Source of the DNA: Planctomycetota bacterium
Lineage (GTDB): Bacteria; Planctomycetota; MHYJ01; JACQXL01
DNA length: 5,989 nt
Reading direction: 5' to 3'
Assembly: GCA_030018555.1 (NCBI GenBank)
Contig: JASEHY010000086.1
Coordinates: 1-5,989 of the forward strand
Shown: piece after piece, positions 1-4,369 of the stretch
How positions within the stretch are numbered: position 1 is the first letter of the stretch
Layout: each line of letters starts with the position of its first letter
The notes under the pieces: generated by a model
Told to the model about the DNA's origin: nothing
The model's database searches: none
Seen by the model: only the letters and a program-made list of their open reading frames with translations
Position numbers and translations under genes: made by a program

Positions 1-10
1 AGGACTATCT

Positions 11-42
11 ACTACGAGCCCCAAGAGTGGTGTTTCTTTTAC
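11..42. repeat. Direct repeat, copy 1 (upstream region)
   Basis: This is the first of two near-identical copies about 43 nt apart; the second is at 58-86. Both begin ACTAC and share a CCCCAAG core, then AGTGGTGTTTC, then a T-rich end finishing TTTAC. They differ by a three-base insertion (GAG at 16-18), one extra G in the second copy and one T/C change. The window starts just upstream, so more copies may lie outside it. No function is recognised. Confidence 0.7.
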
Positions 43-57
43 CCAACTCCCACCTAT

Positions 58-86
58 ACTACCCCAAGGAGTGGTGTTTCCTTTAC
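58..86. repeat. Direct repeat, copy 2 (upstream region)
   Basis: This is the second copy of the repeat at 11-42. Just downstream is another short direct repeat, GGTCTATTA at 97-105 and 119-127, with a small CCCT/AGGG hairpin between them. The 1-165 stretch holds no convincing reading frame and appears to be non-coding repetitive DNA. Confidence 0.7.
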
Positions 87-165
87 ATTACTGGTAGGTC
101 TATTACCCTCTTGACAGGGGTCTATTATAGGGAAGACCTGACTCTACGCCCCCACGAAAAATTGC

Positions 166-194
166 TTGACCCGTTAGAGATAAATTGATATTAT
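166..194 (+). promoter_or_regulatory. Sigma70-type promoter for the HEAT-repeat gene
   Basis: A -35 box TTGACC (166-171) and a -10 box TATTAT (189-194) are separated by exactly 17 nt in an AT-rich stretch. Transcription would begin near 201, leaving a leader of about 155 nt before the gene. A 7-bp inverted repeat, ACCCGTT (169-175) and AACGGGT (209-215), overlaps the -35 box and the likely start point, so it could be an operator; that part is speculative. The call rests on consensus match alone. Confidence 0.5.
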
Positions 195-233
195 TATAAG
201 TATGCAGAAACGGGTAAATAACATCTATAAAGA

Positions 234-315
234 AATATTTATAAGGAGGCCAGGAAAACAGGAATATTTTCTTGGACTTCCGGTCTTGGATTCTTGGTCT
301 CCTTATATAAATATT
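234..315. repeat. Long inverted repeat in the leader of the HEAT-repeat gene
   Basis: The left arm (234-254) starts AATATTTATAAGGAG and the right arm (293-315) ends CTCCTTATATAAATATT, giving over 20 paired bases with a small bulge. The segment between the arms, read on the minus strand, contains CCAAGAAT and CCAAGACC units, so it too has a short repeating unit of about 8 nt. The element lies between the candidate promoter and the start codon and would fold in the leader RNA. There is no T-run, so it is not a standard terminator. It may be a mobile repeat or a leader structure. Confidence 0.6.
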
Positions 316-358
316 ACTTTATCGTAACCGCATAGGAAAGAGAAGAAAGGATATGTGT

Positions 359-1636
359 ATGTTAAAGAGAGTTATTATTGTGATATTATTACTGTTCATC
401 CCCGAAATTATCGGGACTCCGCTGCGGCTCCGCACAACATTTATTGAGAGCGTCTATGGGAAAGATTATTCGGAGTATCTGAATAACAGGATACAGGAAC
501 TGATTAAACAATTAGGCAGTGAAGATTATCAGCAAAGAGAGAAAGCCACAGACGAGTTGATAGAGATATCAGCGCCGGCGAAAGAATCGGTGCAAAAAGC
601 TCTAACGAACCCTGATACAGAGATACGCGAACGCGCCCAGACGATTTTACCTCTGATTCTCTGGAAAGAGGCATTTACTAAACGGCTCAACCGATTCATC
701 AGCCAACTGAGAGCCAATAAGATTGAAGACCAGACCCTGTTTCAGGATGTTACTACTTTCCTCAGCCGTGATGAATCCGCCTTCATCCTTGTTGAGTTTC
801 TGAAAACACCTAATCAACCAACCCAGATAAGGCAACAGATTACCAATACCCTTGCCAATATTTCCAGTGTTAGTTTTAAGCCCGTGGTAGGAGATTTGCT
901 GGATATAACAAAGAAAGAAAAGGATGAGCAGGTCAGAGTTGGATTACTGAAAGTATTAGCAAGGACAGGCAAAGATGAGAGAATAGTTTCTCTTGCTCTT
1001 GGTATGCTCAAAGAAGGGTCTTCAAACCAGAAGGCAACCGCAGTTAATGTGCTTGCGGATATGGGAGAAACATCAGCAGTTGAAGAAATAATAAAGATAG
1101 TTAAAGAATCGGATGTTAATCTCAAAAATACTATCCTCTATGCACTTAATCGTTTTAGAACAGAACAATCATTACAAGAATTAGTCCGCTTTATGAAAGA
1201 GGAGTCAACCAACTGGCTAAGAGCACAGGCAACGGGTTTATTAGCAAACTACAGCGATACCAAATTGATACCAGAGTTTTTATGGGTATTAAAGAACGAG
1301 AAAGACCTTGATGTTTTACGCAACACCCTTTATGCCTTACAGCGGTTTAGAGATAATAAGACAGTTTCTGCTGCCATAATGGACTTCCTCAAGACCGCAC
1401 CGCCACCACTTCAACCTAATGTGATGTCTTCCTTACAGACATTAGGCGACCGCGCCGCTATCCCAGAACTTATTAAAATACTTGAAAAAGAGACAGATTA
1501 TTCTAATTTCCATAATATCCTTAATAGTCTACAGGCATTAGCAGGTGGACAGAAATTTACACCACCTCTGATACCACAGACATTGAAGGACGAAATTATC
1601 GGGCGCTGTAAAGAATGGTGGGAGAAGAATAAATAA
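359..1636 (+). CDS. Exported HEAT-repeat protein of unknown function
   Basis: The product is about 425 residues, rich in paired amphipathic helices. It begins with a basic residue pair and a hydrophobic stretch (roughly residues 6-20, counting from an ATG at 353), which looks like a signal peptide or anchor, so it probably acts in the periplasm or at the envelope. An N-terminal helical unit at about 54-97 (LGSEDYQQREKATDEL and onward) is followed by HEAT/PBS-lyase-like repeats from about 155 to 400, with recurring patterns such as LLKVLARTG, AVNVLADMG and LQTLGDRAAIPELIKIL. The C-terminus carries EWWEKNK, a Trp-Trp ending seen in planctomycete-type HEAT proteins. HEAT repeats bind other proteins; no catalytic motif is visible. 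The ATG at 359 is preferred because the GAAAGG at 345-350 lies 8 nt upstream; the in-frame ATG at 353 would leave only 2 nt. It stands alone, transcribed from the promoter at 166-194. Confidence 0.85.
   Translation: MLKRVIIVILLLFIPEIIGTPLRLRTTFIESVYGKDYSEYLNNRIQELIKQLGSEDYQQREKATDELIEISAPAKESVQKALTNPDTEIRERAQTILPLILWKEAFTKRLNRFISQLRANKIEDQTLFQDVTTFLSRDESAFILVEFLKTPNQPTQIRQQITNTLANISSVSFKPVVGDLLDITKKEKDEQVRVGLLKVLARTGKDERIVSLALGMLKEGSSNQKATAVNVLADMGETSAVEEIIKIVKESDVNLKNTILYALNRFRTEQSLQELVRFMKEESTNWLRAQATGLLANYSDTKLIPEFLWVLKNEKDLDVLRNTLYALQRFRDNKTVSAAIMDFLKTAPPPLQPNVMSSLQTLGDRAAIPELIKILEKETDYSNFHNILNSLQALAGGQKFTPPLIPQTLKDEIIGRCKEWWEKNK
401..434. repeat. Possible short palindromic insertion within the HEAT-protein signal region
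   Basis: CCCGA (401-405) pairs with TCGGG (411-415) across a 5-nt loop, followed by a GC-rich stretch, CTCCGCTGCGGCTCCGC (417-433). It encodes PEIIGTPLRLR just after the hydrophobic core. The 13-mer CGAAATTATCGGG (403-415) recurs at 1591-1603 near the end of the same gene. The GC-rich patch stands out from the AT-rich surroundings. Whether it is an inserted repeat or ordinary coding sequence cannot be settled here. Confidence 0.35.
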
Positions 1637-1637
1637 T

Positions 1638-1743
1638 ATTAGGAAATTAGGTAATTAGGAGATTAGGAAAGGGAAATCAGGATATTAGGAGATCAGGGAA
1701 AAATTTCCTAATACCCTAATCGCCTAATTACCTAATAACCTAA
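1638..1743. repeat. Inverted repeat built from 8-nt ATTAGGNN units
   Basis: The left half consists of successive octamers (ATTAGGAA, ATTAGGTA, ATTAGGAG, ATTAGGAA, then degenerate copies such as ATCAGGAT and ATTAGGAG). The right half (about 1703-1743) carries the complementary CCTAAT series. The outer arms are about 40 nt and largely complementary, including TTAGGTAATTAGG against CCTAATTACCTAA. It starts two bases after the HEAT-gene stop codon and ends three bases before the tRNA. It may help end transcription of the upstream gene, but it has no trailing T-run. It looks more like a dispersed repeat. Confidence 0.75.
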
Positions 1744-1746
1744 CAT

Positions 1747-1835
1747 GGAGGCGTGCCGGAGTGGTTGAACGGGCGCGATTGGAAATCGCGTATTCTGAGT
1801 AATCGGAATCAGAGGTTCAAATCCTCTCGCCTCCG
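1747..1835 (+). tRNA. tRNA-Ser (anticodon GGA)
   Basis: Acceptor strands GGAGGCG (1747-1753) and CGCCTCC (1828-1834) pair perfectly, with G1835 as discriminator. The anticodon stem CGCGA/TCGCG encloses the 7-nt loop TTGGAAA, giving anticodon GGA at 1781-1783, which reads UCC and UCU serine codons. A long variable arm (about 1791-1810) marks a class II tRNA, as expected for serine. The T arm is AGAGG-TTCAAAT-CCTCT (1811-1827). No CCA is encoded after the discriminator, so CCA would be added after transcription. It is sandwiched between two different inverted repeats. Confidence 0.96.
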
Positions 1836-1845
1836 AATAAATTAT

Positions 1846-1935
1846 TGCAACCGCAGATGAACGCAGATAGACACAGATAAAAGATACACACCGATAGAAA
1901 TAATCAGTGTTTATCTGTGTGTATCTGTGGTTGCA
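1846..1935. repeat. Inverted repeat built from 10-nt CACAGATNNN units
   Basis: The left arm starts TGCAACC (1846-1852) and continues with decamers CGCAGATGAA, CGCAGATAGA and CACAGATAAA. The right arm is the complement and ends GGTTGCA (1929-1935). Each arm is about 35 nt, with only a few mismatches. Further single-orientation copies of the same unit occur at 2596-2615 and 3307-3336, so this is a dispersed family. It fills the space between the tRNA and gmhA. Apart from the tRNA and the two repeats, the 1637-1952 gap holds nothing else recognisable. Confidence 0.8.
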
Positions 1936-1952
1936 TTTCACCTTGAAATATT

Positions 1953-2594
1953 ATGATAAACGAGATTACCAAACTGATAGTAGAATCCGCAGAGATAAAA
2001 TATCTGATGTTATCACAGGCGACGGTGATTGCGAGGATATGCCAGATTGTTATTAAGGCACTCAAGAGAGGGAATAAAATAGTGTTATTTGGTAATGGCG
2101 GTAGTGCTGCAGACGCCCAGCATATCGCCGCAGAGATTGTTGGTAGATTCCAGAACCGAACCAGAAAGGCACTGCCGGCAATCGCCCTTACCACAAATAC
2201 CTCCAATCTTACCGCCATTGCCAATGATTTCGGATTTGAGAATGTTTTTACCAGACAGGTGGAAGGATTAGTTAATAAAGGTGATGTGGTCATTGCCTTA
2301 TCCACGAGTGGTAGTTCACCTAATGTGATAAAGGCGGTGAAGTCGGCACGACAGAAGGGCGCCTATACAATCGGTTTTATCGGTGCCGGAGGCGACCCAC
2401 TGGGTCAGACCCGCCTCCCGCCCCGATGGGCGAGGCTCGCTACAGGCGGCAGGCGGGCAGGCAACAAAAAGTCCGCCTTAAGAAATAATGTCCATCTCTG
2501 TTTCTGCGCCCCGTCCGCTAACCCTGCCCGTATCCAGGAATGCCATATTACCACAGGACATATTATCTGCGAGATGATTGATAGGTCGTTTTAA
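1953..2594 (+). CDS. gmhA: Phosphoheptose isomerase (SIS domain), with in-frame insertion
   Basis: GmhA converts sedoheptulose 7-phosphate to D-glycero-D-manno-heptose 7-phosphate in the cytoplasm, the first step toward the heptose of lipopolysaccharide. The 213 residues show the SIS-fold sugar-phosphate motifs FGNGGSAADAQH (46-57) and STSGSS (117-122). The family's metal ligands appear intact: His57 and Glu61 (QHIAAE), and Gln195 and His203 (RIQE...GH, spacing 8). The family is usually about 190 residues; here about 25 extra residues at roughly 148-172 (Arg/Gly/Pro-rich) interrupt the region after GAGG, where relatives run straight into the helix before the APS-ARIQE segment. The insert is encoded by a GC-rich palindromic element. 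No strong ribosome binding site precedes the ATG. It heads a gmhA-plsY-gpsA run, 27 nt before plsY. A related SIS protein such as DiaA is a less likely alternative. Confidence 0.88.
   Translation: MINEITKLIVESAEIKYLMLSQATVIARICQIVIKALKRGNKIVLFGNGGSAADAQHIAAEIVGRFQNRTRKALPAIALTTNTSNLTAIANDFGFENVFTRQVEGLVNKGDVVIALSTSGSSPNVIKAVKSARQKGAYTIGFIGAGGDPLGQTRLPPRWARLATGGRRAGNKKSALRNNVHLCFCAPSANPARIQECHITTGHIICEMIDRSF
2394..2466. repeat. GC-rich palindromic element inside gmhA
   Basis: This tract is far richer in GC than its surroundings. It begins with the palindrome GACCCACTGGGTC (2394-2406), continues with a strong hairpin (GCCT...CGCCC, loop CGAT, GGGCG-AGGC; 2413-2436), and ends in GGCAGGCGGGCAGGC-type sequence. 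Its length keeps the gmhA frame open. The core CCGCCCCGATGGGCGAG (2418-2434) recurs with one mismatch at 5949-5965, and the preceding TGGGTC..ACC(C)CGCC also matches there, so the two are copies of one family. Exact boundaries are uncertain by several bases. Confidence 0.75.
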
Positions 2595-2595
2595 G

Positions 2596-2616
2596 CCACA
2601 GATTACACAGATTAAA
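2596..2616. repeat. CACAGAT repeat copy filling the gmhA-plsY gap
   Basis: CCACAGATTACACAGATTAA contains two CACAGATTA units of the family seen at 1846-1935 and 3307-3336. It makes up nearly all of the 27-nt space between the gmhA stop and the plsY start, so it occupies the place where a ribosome binding site would normally lie. Only AAGG directly abutting the plsY ATG resembles one, and its spacing is poor. Confidence 0.75.
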
Positions 2617-2621
2617 CAAGG

Positions 2622-3335
2622 ATGATTTATTATATTATTTACGCCGTTGCAGGTTATTTAATAGGTTCTATACCTTTTGGTTATATAATTGTGAAACTTG
2701 TTAAAGGTATAGATATCCGCACCGTCGGTAGTGGTAATATTGGAGCGACGAATGTGGGAAGGATTGCCGGGTGGCCTTGGGGCATACTGTGCTTCTTATT
2801 AGATGCGGCTAAAGGGTTTATACCGACATTCTATATCGTTATTAATAATGATTATTCTTTTGTTTTATGGGGAATATCAATTACTTATACAAGTGATGGG
2901 GTTATTCTTTCAAACACGACAATTGGAATACCGATAGCTTTAGGAATAATTCTTGGTCATCTTTTCCCTGTTTATATTAGGTTCAGAGGGGGCAAGGGTG
3001 TAGCTACAGGACTTGGAGTATTTTTAGCGCTATTTTTCCTCCCAACAACTGGTGCAGTTGTTGTCTGGTTGATATTCTTATTGATATTACGTTATGTTTC
3101 GTTAGCATCAATTATGGCCGTGATTTCTTTGCCATTATGGTTTGCTTGGATGATAGAAGTATATGTTCCTCGTCTCTGGAGTGATGTTTTACCCCTAATG
3201 ATATTTTGTATTGCTATAGCAATGCTAGTAATTATCAAACATATTCCCAACATCAAGCGGTTGATTAAAGGGACGGAGCCGAAGGTGAGATTATGGGGGA
3301 ACAAACCACAGATTAACACAGATGAGCACAGATAA
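2622..3335 (+). CDS. plsY: Acyl-phosphate:glycerol-3-phosphate acyltransferase
   Basis: PlsY is an inner-membrane enzyme that moves an acyl group from acyl-phosphate (made by PlsX) onto glycerol 3-phosphate, giving lysophosphatidate. All three family motifs are present: SGNIGATN (37-44), FRGGKGVAT (121-129) and HIPNIKRLIKGTEPK (207-221). Several hydrophobic membrane segments are visible, near 2-22, 53-73, 103-118, 132-157 and 190-206. At 237 residues it is longer than the usual 190-220. The excess comes partly from a loop near 75-100 and partly from a C-terminal tail. The last residues, PQINTDEHR, are encoded by a CACAGAT repeat, so the ancestral end was probably near residue 228. It overlaps the start of gpsA, which makes its substrate, a logical operon pair. 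Its ATG has AAGG immediately next to it rather than at normal spacing. Confidence 0.93.
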   Translation: MIYYIIYAVAGYLIGSIPFGYIIVKLVKGIDIRTVGSGNIGATNVGRIAGWPWGILCFLLDAAKGFIPTFYIVINNDYSFVLWGISITYTSDGVILSNTTIGIPIALGIILGHLFPVYIRFRGGKGVATGLGVFLALFFLPTTGAVVVWLIFLLILRYVSLASIMAVISLPLWFAWMIEVYVPRLWSDVLPLMIFCIAIAMLVIIKHIPNIKRLIKGTEPKVRLWGNKPQINTDEHR

Positions 3336-3336
3336 A
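3307..3336. repeat. Three 10-nt CACAGAT units spanning the plsY end and gpsA start
   Basis: Three tandem decamers, CACAGATTAA, CACAGATGAG and CACAGATAAA, cover the junction. They supply the last nine plsY codons and its stop (TAA at 3333-3335), and also the ATG at 3322 and the first codons of gpsA in another frame. The same units appear at 1853-1882 and 2597-2616. Confidence 0.85.
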
Positions 3337-4332
3337 TTGAAGATTCTTGTTTTAGGCGATGGTGCCTGGGGCACCGCTCTGAGTTTGGTTCTGAATGATA
3401 ACGGCTATCAGGTTACACTCTGGAGCAATTTCCCTGATTATGCCAAGTATCTTGCGAAGAAGCGGGAGAATACTAAATTCCTGCCCGGTATTAAGATACC
3501 ACAATCAATTGATATTACCTGCAACCTGCAACCTGAAACTTATAACTTAATAGTAATGGCTGTGCCGACGCAGTATTGCCGTGGTGTTCTAAGCCAGATA
3601 AAATCTCGTATCCCACATCTCGCATCTCGTATCCCGATCGTCTCCGTCGCCAAAGGTATTGAGCAAAAGACCCTGAAGCGTCCCAGTCAGATAATTCAAG
3701 AAGTATTGGGTTATCCTAAAGATAAGATTGCGGTGTTATCAGGTCCGACGCATGCCGAAGAAGTCGTCCGTAAAAAGCCAGCCAGTGCTGTGATTGCTAC
3801 AACTAATCAGAGGTTAGCAAAACAGTTACAGAATGTGTTTATGAATGAGTATTTCAGGATTTACAGTCAGAGAGATGTGATTGGAGTGGAGTCCGCCGGT
3901 GCACTGAAAAATATCATCGCCATCGCAGGTGGTATCTGTGACGGCCTTAATTTAGGCGATAATGCCAAATCAGCCCTTCTGACACGAGGCATTGTGGAGA
4001 TTACCAGATTAGGTGAAGCACTGGGCGGTAAAAGAGATACTTTCTTTGGACTGGCAGGAATAGGCGATTTAATCACAACCTGCTTTTCACCTTACGGAAG
4101 AAACAGAGCGGTCGGAATACGGCTTGGCAGAGGCGAGACACTACAAGAGATACTTAAATCTATGCAGATGGTTGCTGAAGGAGTATGGACTACAAAAGCA
4201 GTACGAACATTAGCACGTCAATATCACATAGAAATGCCGATTGCTCAAGAAGTCTATAATATTCTCTTCAAGAATAAAGACCCTATGAAGGCGGTCTACA
4301 GTTTGATGACCAGACGAGCAAAGGCAGAATAA
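3322..4332 (+). CDS. gpsA: NAD(P)H-dependent glycerol-3-phosphate dehydrogenase
   Basis: GpsA reduces dihydroxyacetone phosphate to sn-glycerol 3-phosphate in the cytoplasm, supplying PlsY and phospholipid synthesis. The 336 residues match the family's usual length. The N-terminal nucleotide-binding loop is LGDGAWGTAL (11-20). Other landmarks are VAKGIE (109-114, Lys111), the SGPTHAEEV signature (140-148), GALKN with the conserved Lys196, GIGDL with Asp249, and GRNR (259-262). The 14-nt overlap with plsY, if the ATG at 3322 is used, implies translational coupling. A TTG at 3337 is an alternative start that would remove the overlap and begin the protein at KILVLGDG, the usual family N-terminus. 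Neither start has a clear ribosome binding site. Two 7-nt-unit arrays encode residues 66-76 and about 95-105, between conserved motifs. Confidence 0.95.
   Translation: MSTDKLKILVLGDGAWGTALSLVLNDNGYQVTLWSNFPDYAKYLAKKRENTKFLPGIKIPQSIDITCNLQPETYNLIVMAVPTQYCRGVLSQIKSRIPHLASRIPIVSVAKGIEQKTLKRPSQIIQEVLGYPKDKIAVLSGPTHAEEVVRKKPASAVIATTNQRLAKQLQNVFMNEYFRIYSQRDVIGVESAGALKNIIAIAGGICDGLNLGDNAKSALLTRGIVEITRLGEALGGKRDTFFGLAGIGDLITTCFSPYGRNRAVGIRLGRGETLQEILKSMQMVAEGVWTTKAVRTLARQYHIEMPIAQEVYNILFKNKDPMKAVYSLMTRRAKAE
3517..3551. repeat. Five 7-nt units inside gpsA (ACCTGCA type)
   Basis: Tandem heptamers ACCTGCA, ACCTGCA, ACCTGAA, ACTTATA and ACTTAAT run without gaps and encode TCNLQPETYNL and the next residue. 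The first three units are nearly identical and the last two decay. The stretch lies just before the conserved VMAVP strand of GpsA, where relatives vary in sequence. Confidence 0.65.
3603..3637. repeat. Five 7-nt units inside gpsA (ATCTCGT type)
   Basis: Tandem heptamers ATCTCGT, ATCCCAC, ATCTCGC, ATCTCGT and ATCCCGA encode the SRIPHLASRIPI stretch, in which SRIP appears twice. It sits between the VMAVP strand and the VSVAKGIE motif, a surface-type region in the family. The unit size matches the array at 3517-3551 but the sequence differs. Confidence 0.65.
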
Positions 4333-4369
4333 TACCTTTTATTTATTATGCGGGAAATTCTCGTCCGTA

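Noticed and set aside
11..127. CRISPR array
   Set aside because: There are only two repeat copies with indels, the following short repeat is unrelated, and no cas gene is present.
1732..1941. 69-codon minus-strand reading frame over the tRNA and repeat
   Set aside because: It reads through the tRNA and the CACAGAT inverted repeat. Translations of this kind are common false genes.
1904..2305. 133-codon minus-strand reading frame over the gmhA start
   Set aside because: It is a shadow of gmhA. Its end is translated repeat DNA (1904-1935) and it has no family match.
2391..2470. Frameshift or assembly error in gmhA
   Set aside because: The frame is the same before and after the insert and both conserved blocks are intact, which fits an in-frame insertion rather than an error.
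4333..4369. Rho-independent terminator between the convergent genes
   Set aside because: No stable GC stem followed by a T-run is visible in either direction in the 37-nt gap.
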